Of a DNA stretch of 64,000 bases, positions 15,999-24,339 are shown one piece after another; positions within the stretch are counted from its first letter, which is position 1, and each line of letters starts with the position of its first letter. The notes under the pieces were generated by a model, which was not told where the DNA came from, ran no database searches, and was given only the letters and a program-made list of their open reading frames with translations. Where the stretch lies: the NCBI GenBank assembly GCA_002337055.1, contig DDFG01000001.1:334769-398768 (forward strand), in the 5' to 3' direction. The translations under genes were made by a program, and so were the position numbers. This stretch comes from Betaproteobacteria bacterium UBA1934 (lineage in GTDB: Bacteria; Pseudomonadota; Gammaproteobacteria; Burkholderiales; Rhodocyclaceae).

Positions 15999-17381
15999 AT
16001 GGAGCAGATCGGCAAATATAGAGTCATCCGGGAACTCGGAAAGGGCGCCACCGCAACGGTATACCTTTGCCATGACCCCGACGAAGACCGGCTGGTGGCG
16101 GTCAAACTGGTGAAGTTCGGTGCCGATGGTACGGCGATGTCCCGCCGCCTGCGCAAGCTCTTTCAGACTGAAGGCGGCATTGCCCGACGCCTCGATCACC
16201 CCAACATCGTTCGTATTTATGATGCTGCGGTGGAAGAGCACCAGGCCTATCTGGCGATGGAGTATGTCGAGGGCTTCAGCCTCGAGCAGCATTGCCGTAT
16301 CGACCGCATGCTACCGTTGCACCGGGTGATCGGTATCATCTTCAAATGCTGCCTGGCGTTGGACCATGCCTACCGGCAAGGGGTGATCCACCGCGACATC
16401 AAGCCTGCCAATATTATGGTCGCGGCAGGTGACGAGCCGAAGATCGCCGATTTTGGTCTGGCCCTGAATCTCGCCAAAGACAAGGATCGCGACTCGACCT
16501 TTATCATGGGTGTGGGATCGCCGGCCTACATGTCGCCCGAACAGATCAAGGCATATCCGCTCAATCACAAGACTGATCTCTACTCGCTTGGCGTGGTGTT
16601 TTTCCAGTTGCTGACCGGGCGTTTGCCGTTTCGCGCCAACAATCACGCAACGCTGATCTACAAGATCGTCAATGCCGATGCGCCCGCCGTGACGGCACTG
16701 AATCCCGGCCTGCCGGAAGGGCTGACGCCGATTCTGCGTAAGGCACTGGAAAAAGACTTGTACAACCGCTACAAGAGCGGCGCGGAGTTCGCCAAGGATC
16801 TGGCGGCAGTGCGTTACCGACTGGTGACCGACGATGAGCCGGTTGAAGACTCGCTGCATTTTGAGATGTTACGCAAACTCGATTTTTTCACAGAGTTCGA
16901 GAACGTCGAACTCTGGGAGATCCTGCGCGTGTCGATCTGGCGTCAGCTGGCACCCGGCGTGGCGGTGATTGCCGAAGGAGATACCAACCAGGTATTCGGT
17001 TTGATTGTTGAAGGCTTTGTCGAGGTTTCCATTGACGGGCTGACTCTGTGCCGGCTGAGCAGCGGCGAGATCGTCGGCGAAGCCGCCTATCTGCACCCTT
17101 CGGACAAGATCCGGCGAGCGACGGTGGTGACGCTGGAGCCCACACTCTTTCTTGAAATCAATGCTGCCGCTCTCGAACTGGCCTCGGACGAATTGCGCGA
17201 ACGCATGCAAAAAGCGCTGGTGGCCAAGTTGATCGACCGCATGCGCGAGGTCAACAAGATCGCGGCAGCACATGGCGCGCCTGCCCTGCAACCCGGTACA
17301 GCCTCATTTACCGGGGGGACACGCTCGCAGCCTGTCGGCGGTCTCGATCTTGAATTAGTGCCGGTCGGGCCGGACGAGTGA
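15999..17381 (+). CDS. Ser/Thr protein kinase fused to a cyclic-nucleotide-binding domain
   Basis: 460 residues from ATG 15999. The Hanks-type kinase domain (about 7-272) is complete: Gly loop GKGATATVY, Lys36 in VAVKLV, HRDIKPAN at 131-138, DFG at 151-153 and SPE at 179-181. A CRP-like cyclic-nucleotide-binding domain follows (about 290-410) with the barrel, GEIVGEAAYL and a final helix, but no DNA-binding domain. There is no membrane segment, so it is cytoplasmic, unlike PknB-type kinases. The layout suggests kinase activity gated by a small ligand, perhaps cAMP or c-di-GMP. It is divergent from grpE. Substrates are unknown; the TP-repeat protein at 3139 and FHA protein at 2177 are candidates. 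Confidence 0.93.
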   Translation: MEQIGKYRVIRELGKGATATVYLCHDPDEDRLVAVKLVKFGADGTAMSRRLRKLFQTEGGIARRLDHPNIVRIYDAAVEEHQAYLAMEYVEGFSLEQHCRIDRMLPLHRVIGIIFKCCLALDHAYRQGVIHRDIKPANIMVAAGDEPKIADFGLALNLAKDKDRDSTFIMGVGSPAYMSPEQIKAYPLNHKTDLYSLGVVFFQLLTGRLPFRANNHATLIYKIVNADAPAVTALNPGLPEGLTPILRKALEKDLYNRYKSGAEFAKDLAAVRYRLVTDDEPVEDSLHFEMLRKLDFFTEFENVELWEILRVSIWRQLAPGVAVIAEGDTNQVFGLIVEGFVEVSIDGLTLCRLSSGEIVGEAAYLHPSDKIRRATVVTLEPTLFLEINAAALELASDELRERMQKALVAKLIDRMREVNKIAAAHGAPALQPGTASFTGGTRSQPVGGLDLELVPVGPDE

Positions 17382-17393
17382 GTGGCGAAAGGA

Positions 17394-17795
17394 TCAGGCC
17401 GGTAGTTCAAACGTGACACCGGCGCCCGGTTCCAGCGCTTCCCACACGATGTTCTCCTCGAAGCCGACATGCGCACTCAACGCGGAGGAAAAACGGTGGA
17501 TCAATTCGACACTGGGATTGGCCAGTGCATCAGAAAGTGCCTGCATGGCATTGTGCTCGTCGCGCATGCGTTGAACCAGATCCTGACGGCCGAGGGCAAT
17601 CAGGCGCGGCACCACAAAACGTTCTTCATCCTGAAAGTGGGGCAGCAGTTCGTATTCGAACACATCCCGCACACGCTGCGCGACAGCCGGGAGATCGCTT
17701 TCGCTTTCGGGGGCGAGCATACGGATGGCCATGGCGAATTTGAGGGCCGATGCGTGTTCCTGGGAGAGGTGCAGCAGTCGTTGATTATGTTCCAT
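17394..17795 (-). CDS. Hemerythrin-like protein
   Basis: 133 residues from ATG 17795. It has the four-helix hemerythrin HHE pattern of possible iron ligands: SQEHASALKF near the N-terminus, LLPHFQDEERFVVP in the middle, DEHNAM, and AHVGFEENIVWEAL near the end. Such single-domain proteins bind a di-iron centre and O2 or NO, or serve iron-sulfur repair or redox sensing. It is cytoplasmic (no signal). It lies 82 bases downstream of trxC on the same strand, so co-expression is possible, and it converges with the kinase gene with 12 bases between. Confidence 0.85.
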   Translation of the reverse strand: MEHNQRLLHLSQEHASALKFAMAIRMLAPESESDLPAVAQRVRDVFEYELLPHFQDEERFVVPRLIALGRQDLVQRMRDEHNAMQALSDALANPSVELIHRFSSALSAHVGFEENIVWEALEPGAGVTFELPA

Positions 17796-17877
17796 GGATC
17801 GAAACCGTGGGTGAGGACGGACTATTGGAGGGTTCGGCCATCCTAAGCCAACGGAATCGAAACGGGCTTGAGATGGA

Positions 17878-18312
17878 TCAAAGATGGTTCTCGGCCCAAC
17901 CGACGATTTGATCGACACCGACGGCGCCAGCCTGCCGCGCAACCTCGCGACCCTGCCGGAAGATCGCCAGCGTGGGGATGCTGCGGATGGCGAAGCGTGC
18001 CGCCAGATTCGGCTGAGCTTCGGTATCGACCTTGAGCAGGCGCCAGCGGGGTTCGAGGCGGCGGGCGGCTTCCGCGAATGCGGGCGCCATCGACCGGCAG
18101 GGGCCGCACCAGGGCGCCCAGAAGTCGACTAGAACCGGCAGATCGTTGCGCTGGAGGTGACGCTCGAATTCGGTCGCGTCAACCGACAGCGGTTGCCCGC
18201 TGAACAGTGCCTGCTTGCATTGCCCGCATTGCGGGTGCTCGGCGAGCCGAGAGGCCGGAAGGCGGTTGATGGCCTGGCAGTGGGGACAGACGACGTGCAG
18301 CGATTCGCTCAT
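17878..18312 (-). CDS. trxC: Thioredoxin 2
   Basis: 144 residues. An N-terminal zinc module with two CxxC pairs (Cys 9/12 and 29/32) precedes a thioredoxin fold with the active site WCGPC and the cis-proline segment SIPTLAIF. This two-part layout is characteristic of TrxC. It reduces protein disulfides in the cytoplasm, and its zinc centre is redox-responsive in E. coli. It sits between hemH and the hemerythrin gene on the same strand. Confidence 0.95.
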   Translation of the reverse strand: MSESLHVVCPHCQAINRLPASRLAEHPQCGQCKQALFSGQPLSVDATEFERHLQRNDLPVLVDFWAPWCGPCRSMAPAFAEAARRLEPRWRLLKVDTEAQPNLAARFAIRSIPTLAIFRQGREVARQAGAVGVDQIVGWAENHL

Positions 18313-18379
18313 GATGGCTCCAAGGTGGGCAGCGGGTCAGTTTGCCCGCTTCCGTTATCTGGCGGCCAAAGTGCTCATT

Positions 18380-19483
18380 TCAAGAGGCTGCGCCGGCCTC
18401 CCGGGCGCGCCGCGCGCTTTCGGCCAGTTGAGCGGGATCGGGCACCTCCCGCGTCGGCCAGCCGGCGAGGTGGCGTTCGACCAGTTGAGCGAGGGCGTTG
18501 ATCCATGCGGGTGATTCGTTGAGCGCCGGAATGTAGGCGAATTGCCGCCCACCCGCGAGCAGGAAGGATTGCTTGCACTCCATGGCGATTTCCTCAAGCG
18601 TTTCGAGGCAATCGCCAACGAACCCGGGACAAACGAGATCGACGCGCTCAACACCTTCGCGCGCCAGCGCCTGCAGGGTCGGTTCGGTGTAGGGTTGCAG
18701 CCATTCGGTGCGGCCGAAGCGCGACTGAAAGGTGACGATCAATCTGCCTGTCGGCACGCCCAGTCGCTCGCCCAGCAGGCGGGCAGATTTTTGACACTCG
18801 CAATAGTAAGGGTCGCCGCGTTCGAGGTGAAATTTGGGCAGGCCATGAAAGCTGACGACCAGTCGGTCGCGCTCGCCCGGTTGTCCGTGCTGTTGCCAGT
18901 GTTCGCGCACCGTTTTTTCGAGCGCCGCCAGGTACGCGGGCTCATCATGAAAATGCCGGACAGTACGAATTTCGGGCTGGTTGCGCGTGGCTTTCAACCA
19001 ATCGGCGAGGGCGTCCATGACGCTGCCGGTGGTGCTGGAGGCATACTGCGGATAGAGGGGTACGACCAGAATGCGGGTGACTCCTTCGGTTTTCAGGCGC
19101 GACAGCGTTTCCGCCATGCCCGGCTGGCCGTAGCGCATGGCCCACGCCACCTTGACCTGATGCCCGCGCTCGCCCAGCCAGCCCTTCAGCAGTTTGGCCT
19201 GCCGCTCGGTATGGACCTTGAGCGGTGAGCCTTCAGATGTCCAGATGCTGGCATACTTTGCGGCGGATTTTCTGGGGCGAACATTGAGAATGACGCCGTT
19301 CAGAATCAGCCACCAGATCACTCGCGGAATCTCGACCACGCGTGGATCGGAGAGAAATTGCCGAAGATAGGGGCGTAATGCCGAAGCTGTGGGTGCTTCG
19401 GGCGTGCCGAGATTGACCAACAACACGGCGGTTTGATCGGCTTGGCCATGTGTGTGCGGCGGTTCGGGGAGAAAACGGGGCAT
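18380..19483 (-). CDS. hemH: Ferrochelatase
   Basis: 367 residues. HemH inserts Fe2+ into protoporphyrin IX, the last haem step, at the cytoplasmic face of the inner membrane. Landmarks: LLVNLGTPEAP at about 21-31, LYPQYASSTTGS, the catalytic His in VVSFHGLPKFH, and Glu in GDCLETLEEI. The N-terminus is slightly extended (FLPEPPHTHGQ) relative to many homologues and lacks a strong ribosome site. It lies 21 bases downstream of hrcA, so the two are probably co-transcribed. Confidence 0.96.
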   Translation of the reverse strand: MPRFLPEPPHTHGQADQTAVLLVNLGTPEAPTASALRPYLRQFLSDPRVVEIPRVIWWLILNGVILNVRPRKSAAKYASIWTSEGSPLKVHTERQAKLLKGWLGERGHQVKVAWAMRYGQPGMAETLSRLKTEGVTRILVVPLYPQYASSTTGSVMDALADWLKATRNQPEIRTVRHFHDEPAYLAALEKTVREHWQQHGQPGERDRLVVSFHGLPKFHLERGDPYYCECQKSARLLGERLGVPTGRLIVTFQSRFGRTEWLQPYTEPTLQALAREGVERVDLVCPGFVGDCLETLEEIAMECKQSFLLAGGRQFAYIPALNESPAWINALAQLVERHLAGWPTREVPDPAQLAESARRAREAGAAS

Positions 19484-19504
19484 GGAATGGGAAGAGGAAT
19501 CCGC

Positions 19505-20533
19505 TCAGGGCAGCGATTGTTGCGACAGCGCGCTCGAAAGCAGTCGCGCGGTAATGTCGACGATGGGAATGACGCGTTCGTAGGCCATACGAGTCGGGCC
19601 GATGACGCCGACCGACCCAACAACCTGACCGTCTACTTCATAACGCGCGGTGACGACACTACATTCGTCGAGGGACGCGATCCCCGATTCGCCGCCGATG
19701 AAAATCTGTACGCCGTCGGCGCGGTTGGAGACATCGAGTAGGCCGACCAGAGCCGAACGTTGCTCGAACAGGTCGAACAGTTCGCGCAGGCGCTTCATGT
19801 TTGATGACAGTTCTTCGACGTCGAGCAGGTTGCGCTCACCGGAGATGACATAGGGCGCCTGGTTGCCCGAAAAAGCGTCGTCGCCGGCCTCCAGCGCCGC
19901 GGCCATCAAAGGCCGGATATCGTCACGCAACTGGCGTAACTCGGCGTGCAGGCGATGGCGGATCTGCTCGAAATCCAGTCCGGCGAAATGCTGGTTCAAA
20001 TAGTTGGCGGCGGCGGTCAGCTCGTTTGGCGCATAGGGTTTTTCAGTCAGCAGGATGCGGTTTTGCACATCCCCGTCGGTGGTGACGATGATTAGCAGAA
20101 TGCGTTTTTCCGACAGGTTCAGGAATTCGATTTGTCGAATCTTCGGCACCGCACGGCGCGGCGCCACCACAATGCCGGCGAAATGGGTGAGGCTGGAAAG
20201 CAGTTGCGAGGCATTGGCGATGAGTTGCTGCGGATGAGTGACATGCAGAGCATCCTCGATTTCACCTAATTGTCGGGCCGCCAGCGGTTGTACCGTCAAC
20301 AAACTGTCAACAAAAAGGCGATATCCTCGCGGCGTCGGGATGCGGCCGGCAGAGGTATGCGGGCTGGCGACGAAACCTGCCTCTTCGAGGTCGGCCATGA
20401 CATTGCGAATCGTGGCCGGCGACAAGTCGAGCCCCGACACTCTCGACAGCGCGCGCGAACCGACCGGCTGCCCATCGGCGATGTAGTGTTCGATGAGTGT
20501 TTTGAGCAGTGCGCGGGAGCGATTGTCGAGCAT
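19505..20533 (-). CDS. hrcA: Heat-inducible transcription repressor HrcA
   Basis: 342 residues. The winged-helix N-terminus is typical: LTxLIEHYIADGQPVGSRALS near residue 12 and LSPATIRNVMADLEEAGF. The GAF-like core and the C-terminal IGPTRMAYERVIPIVD segment are complete. HrcA represses heat-shock genes through CIRCE operators and needs GroEL for activity. I found no CIRCE repeat at the grpE promoter or upstream of hrcA itself, so its target (commonly groESL) is probably elsewhere in the genome. Divergent from the solute-binding protein gene. Confidence 0.97.
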   Translation of the reverse strand: MLDNRSRALLKTLIEHYIADGQPVGSRALSRVSGLDLSPATIRNVMADLEEAGFVASPHTSAGRIPTPRGYRLFVDSLLTVQPLAARQLGEIEDALHVTHPQQLIANASQLLSSLTHFAGIVVAPRRAVPKIRQIEFLNLSEKRILLIIVTTDGDVQNRILLTEKPYAPNELTAAANYLNQHFAGLDFEQIRHRLHAELRQLRDDIRPLMAAALEAGDDAFSGNQAPYVISGERNLLDVEELSSNMKRLRELFDLFEQRSALVGLLDVSNRADGVQIFIGGESGIASLDECSVVTARYEVDGQVVGSVGVIGPTRMAYERVIPIVDITARLLSSALSQQSLP

Positions 20534-20654
20534 GCGGCCAATTCTACAAAAATTTCGCCAAAACGCGAGCCGGGATTGCGGAACTCGAGTGCTTCGTTGT
20601 TATCTCATTTTGGGGTGCTTTGCGTGCCATAATCCGCGTGTCCGAGGAAAAACG

Positions 20655-21446
20655 ATGTCAAGACGTTGGTTCCCCACGCTTTGCGCAGTACTGCTCTGTC
20701 TGGGCAACGGCACTGCCGTCGCCCAGACAGAGGGCAGTCGTCTGGATAAAGTGTTGGCGGCTGGTCGTGTTCGTGTGTGCATCTGGCCGGACTATTTTGG
20801 CATCACCTACCGCAATCCGCGAACTTTGCAGCTTTCCGGCGTCGATATCGACATGGCGCACGAACTGGGTAAGACGCTTGGTGTCGCCGTCCAGTTTGTG
20901 GATAGCTCGTTTGCTTCGCTTATCGGTGATGTACTGGACGACCGTTGCGATGTGGCCATGTTCGCCATCGGCGTGACATCAGCGCGCCAAGCCAAACTCC
21001 GTTTCACTCGGCCGCATCTCTCGAGCGACATATACGCCATTACCAGCAAGAGCAACCGGCAGATCCGGTCGTGGGCAGATATCGATCAACCGGGACGGGT
21101 GGTTGCTGTCGCCAAGGGCACGTTGCACGAAACGGTCATGCGCGAGAAGTTGCAATCCGCCACGTTGCTGGTGCTGGACACACCGTTCGCCCGGGAACAG
21201 GAGGTGGAGGCCGGTCGTGCCGATGTGTTCATGACTGATTTTCCCTACAGCCAGCGCTTTCTCGCGACCGCTGACTGGGCCAGGCTGGTGTCGCCGCGAG
21301 GCGTCTATCACGTCACGCCCTATGCTTATGCCATGAAACCTGGCGACGACAAGTGGTTTGCCCGCGTGGACGGATTCGTCGCCGATGTAATGCAGGACGG
21401 ACGCCTGCGGGCGGCCACCCAACGGCACAAGCTGGAAGGCTTATGA
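20655..21446 (+). CDS. Periplasmic solute-binding protein, family 3 type
   Basis: 263 residues from ATG 20655, behind GAGGA. A signal peptide ends near GTAVAQ. The mature part has the family 3 (amino-acid type) binding fold: LSGVDIDMAHELGKTLG, then FTRPHLSSDIYAI, and VAKGTLHE. No ABC permease or ATPase gene is nearby. The stop overlaps the start of a diguanylate cyclase (ATGA at 21443-21446). I infer that this protein may sense a solute and feed the cyclase rather than serve transport. The ligand is unknown. Confidence 0.85.
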   Translation: MSRRWFPTLCAVLLCLGNGTAVAQTEGSRLDKVLAAGRVRVCIWPDYFGITYRNPRTLQLSGVDIDMAHELGKTLGVAVQFVDSSFASLIGDVLDDRCDVAMFAIGVTSARQAKLRFTRPHLSSDIYAITSKSNRQIRSWADIDQPGRVVAVAKGTLHETVMREKLQSATLLVLDTPFAREQEVEAGRADVFMTDFPYSQRFLATADWARLVSPRGVYHVTPYAYAMKPGDDKWFARVDGFVADVMQDGRLRAATQRHKLEGL

Positions 21447-23350
21447 TCACAAACGACCGGCAGCTATTACGCTATTGTGTGGTTGCCGGCGTGCTGTTTG
21501 TGGCCACTATGCTGACGATGACCGCCTATACCTTGGCGCGGTTACGCAGCGACGCGATGACGGTGGGTCTCGAAATTGCCTCCACACATGCGCGGAGCTT
21601 CGAGGATTTCGTGACTCAGAACCTGCGCATGGCGGAATTGGCGAGCAGTATCGCAACGCGACCGGATGTCGCGCCGGACCCTCAGAAAACAGGCGATGCG
21701 TTTGTTGCCCTGTTGCGGCACACGCCTTTCATCCGCTCGTTGTCGCTGCTTGACGAGAATGGGCGAGTCATTGCCAGTTCGAACACCGCCAATCTCGGAT
21801 TACAGGTCAGTGCCGAGGGATTTTTACCGCTTGCCGCCGGCGATGCGCCAGTGCTCCGGGTTGGCGAGCCCTGGCTGGGGCGCGATCTGATCGAAGCCAG
21901 GCCGGTCAGCCAGACGAGCAATAAGCAAGCCAGCGATCTCTGTTTTATCCCGGTCTATCGTGCCTTTCGCCTAGGCGAGAAACGGTTCGCGTTGCTGGCG
22001 CTGATTAACCCGGATTACATCGTCAATCACCTCAGCCAGAAGATCGAAGGGCAGGAGGGCAGGGTGGAGATTGTGCGGTTTGATGGACGCCTCCTGATGT
22101 CGACCGCTGCCCACCGCCAGCCCGGCTCGACCATTCGCGACTTCACCCGTTTTGAAGTGGCCGACCATCCCTACGGCACGCTCGTCCACCAAACCGAAGA
22201 AGGGTGGGGCGCGCTGACCGCCTTTCGTGCATCGCGTCTCTATCCACTGGCAGTGGTCGTACAACTCCGCCAGGATTATGCCCTTCGTGGATGGCGCAGC
22301 GAAGCGAGGGTCATGCTCGCGGTCGTCGTTCCTGCGCTACTCGTCAGCATTTTGCTCGGGGTGTTCTTCTGCCGCCGCCAGATCGAGTTGGTGGCCCAGC
22401 GCGCGGAGTCGGAACGTCTGCAACGCGTCAATGCCGCGTTTGTGTTCACCAATGCGCGTGAAGGTATCGTGATCACGGATGAGTACCTGCACATCAACGA
22501 AGTCAATGACGCCTTTTCGACCATCACCGGCTATGATCGCGAAGAAGTGCTCGGCAAGCACCTGAACGTGCTCAGCTCACGCCTGCACGACAATGCTTTC
22601 TACGCCACCATATTGAGAGCGCTCGAAGTGTCAGGATACTGGTCGGGCGAAATCTGGAATCACCGCAAGGATGGCGTGACCTTCGCTGGCCTGTATACCA
22701 TCAGTAAGGTGACCGATGCCCACGGTCGTGCCAAGCAATACGTGATCCTCTTTTCCGATATCACGCCGCTAAAGGAACACGAGCGCGAACTGGAGCAGAT
22801 CGCGCACTACGACACGTTGACCCGCCTGCCCAATCGCTATCTGCTGGCCGACCGCTTGGCGCAAGCGATGGCGCAGGTTCTACGGCACGACAAGGGGTTG
22901 GTGGTCGGCTTTCTCGATCTGGATGGATTTAAGGCGGTAAATGATGCGTATGGGCATGATGTCGGCGACCAGTTATTGATCGCCCTGGCGGACCGTATGA
23001 AGCGAGTGCTGCGCGAGGGCGATACACTGGCACGCATTGGCGGCGACGAGTTCGTGGTGGTGCTACTCGATCTTGCCAACCTCGAGGCCTCAACGCCGCT
23101 GCTCAACCGGCTGCTTGCGGCGGCAGCGGCAACGGTGCAATTGGGTGAACTGACCTTGCAGGTGTCGGCGAGTCTCGGGGTTACCTATTTCCCTCAAGAC
23201 AAGCCCATGGTGGGCGACCAGTTGCTGCGACAAGCCGACCAGGCCATGTACCAGGCCAAGCTGGGTGGCAAGAACCGCTTTCACGCATACGCTTCCGCGG
23301 GTGGCGGACGAGGCGATGCAGCCTCCCCCGAAGAACATGATGCCGATTGA
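21443..23350 (+). CDS. Membrane diguanylate cyclase (Cache-like, PAS, GGDEF)
   Basis: 635 residues. Two membrane segments (about 10-32 and 288-311) flank a periplasmic Cache-like sensor. A PAS domain follows (about 325-445), then GGDEF (about 455-620). The active site GGDEF at 533-537 is intact, and RxxD at 524-527, five residues before it, matches the product-inhibition I-site. No EAL domain. It should make c-di-GMP from GTP at the inner membrane in response to a periplasmic signal. ATG 21443 overlaps the stop of the solute-binding protein gene, so the two are translationally coupled. Confidence 0.93.
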   Translation: MITNDRQLLRYCVVAGVLFVATMLTMTAYTLARLRSDAMTVGLEIASTHARSFEDFVTQNLRMAELASSIATRPDVAPDPQKTGDAFVALLRHTPFIRSLSLLDENGRVIASSNTANLGLQVSAEGFLPLAAGDAPVLRVGEPWLGRDLIEARPVSQTSNKQASDLCFIPVYRAFRLGEKRFALLALINPDYIVNHLSQKIEGQEGRVEIVRFDGRLLMSTAAHRQPGSTIRDFTRFEVADHPYGTLVHQTEEGWGALTAFRASRLYPLAVVVQLRQDYALRGWRSEARVMLAVVVPALLVSILLGVFFCRRQIELVAQRAESERLQRVNAAFVFTNAREGIVITDEYLHINEVNDAFSTITGYDREEVLGKHLNVLSSRLHDNAFYATILRALEVSGYWSGEIWNHRKDGVTFAGLYTISKVTDAHGRAKQYVILFSDITPLKEHERELEQIAHYDTLTRLPNRYLLADRLAQAMAQVLRHDKGLVVGFLDLDGFKAVNDAYGHDVGDQLLIALADRMKRVLREGDTLARIGGDEFVVVLLDLANLEASTPLLNRLLAAAAATVQLGELTLQVSASLGVTYFPQDKPMVGDQLLRQADQAMYQAKLGGKNRFHAYASAGGGRGDAASPEEHDAD

Positions 23351-23415
23351 GCGCGCAGTGGCAGGGGCGCGGTGACGTCTGCACGGCCGGCGCGGTTTAT
23401 GACAAAATAGCTCCC

Positions 23416-24327
23416 ATGACGCTCCCCTCCCCATCACGATACGGCCCTCGTACGATTGCGCTGATCGGAAAATTCTCCAGCCGCGATGTTGCCGAACCGC
23501 TGGCGAGGCTGGCGCAGACACTCGATGAGCGCGGCGTCACGGTACTGATTGAGAATGCCACTGCACAGATGATCGGCGAATACGTCGATCTGAGTCGTTG
23601 GGTGGTATGCGGCTACACTGACATCTGCGAACGGGCAGATCTCGCCATTGTCCTGGGTGGCGACGGCACCATGCTTACCGCCGCCCGGCAACTGGCGGCA
23701 CGACGCGTGCCGCTGGTTGGCGTGAATCAGGGTCGTCTGGGTTTTCTGACTGACATTGCGCGTAACGACATGCTCTCCTATCTGGACGATCTGCTAGCTG
23801 GTCGCTTCACGCCCGAAAACCGCATGCTGTTGGCCGCCGATGTCGTACGAGGGGGGCGCATCGTCGCTTCCGATGTGGCGTTCAACGATGTCGTGATCGA
23901 TAAAGGCGCCAACGGCCGGCTGATTGAGATGGATTTGTCAGTGGATGAAGAGTTTGTGTGCAGCTTGCGCGCCGACGGCCTGGTACTGTCGACACCCACT
24001 GGATCGACGGCCTATTCGCTCGCTGCCGGTGGGCCCATCGTCTACCCGACCGCCAACAGCGTCGCGCTTGTACCGCTTAGCCCGCATGCGCTTACCAACC
24101 GTCCGATCCTGGTCAATGATCGGGCCGAAATCGAGGTCAAAATCAGTTCCGGCACCGATCCGCGTGTTCACTTCGATGGCCAGGTGACACTCAACCTGCA
24201 ACCGCATGACCGTCTGCGCTTGCGCCGCTCCGACAACGACATTTGTCTGTTGCACCCGCCCGGATACAGCTATTTCGCCATGCTGCGCCAGAAGCTGCAC
24301 TGGAGCGAGCGTCCGCGCGGCAACTGA
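23416..24327 (+). CDS. nadK: NAD kinase
   Basis: 303 residues from ATG 23416. It phosphorylates NAD to NADP with ATP or polyphosphate. The GGDG motif is at 81-84 (VLGGDGTML), followed by GVNQGRLGFLTD, and TPTGSTAYSLAAGGPI in the C-terminal half. It is cytoplasmic. It lies 12 bases ahead of recN, and that nadK-recN pair, divergent from hrcA, is standard in betaproteobacteria. The diguanylate cyclase gene has been placed just upstream. Confidence 0.97.
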   Translation: MTLPSPSRYGPRTIALIGKFSSRDVAEPLARLAQTLDERGVTVLIENATAQMIGEYVDLSRWVVCGYTDICERADLAIVLGGDGTMLTAARQLAARRVPLVGVNQGRLGFLTDIARNDMLSYLDDLLAGRFTPENRMLLAADVVRGGRIVASDVAFNDVVIDKGANGRLIEMDLSVDEEFVCSLRADGLVLSTPTGSTAYSLAAGGPIVYPTANSVALVPLSPHALTNRPILVNDRAEIEVKISSGTDPRVHFDGQVTLNLQPHDRLRLRRSDNDICLLHPPGYSYFAMLRQKLHWSERPRGN

Positions 24328-24339
24328 GATTCTCTGAAT

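Noticed and set aside
20534..20654. GAGTGC-like half-site near the hrcA start, as a possible CIRCE operator.
   Set aside because: The matching TTAGCACTC arm at 9-base spacing is absent, so it does not meet the CIRCE pattern.
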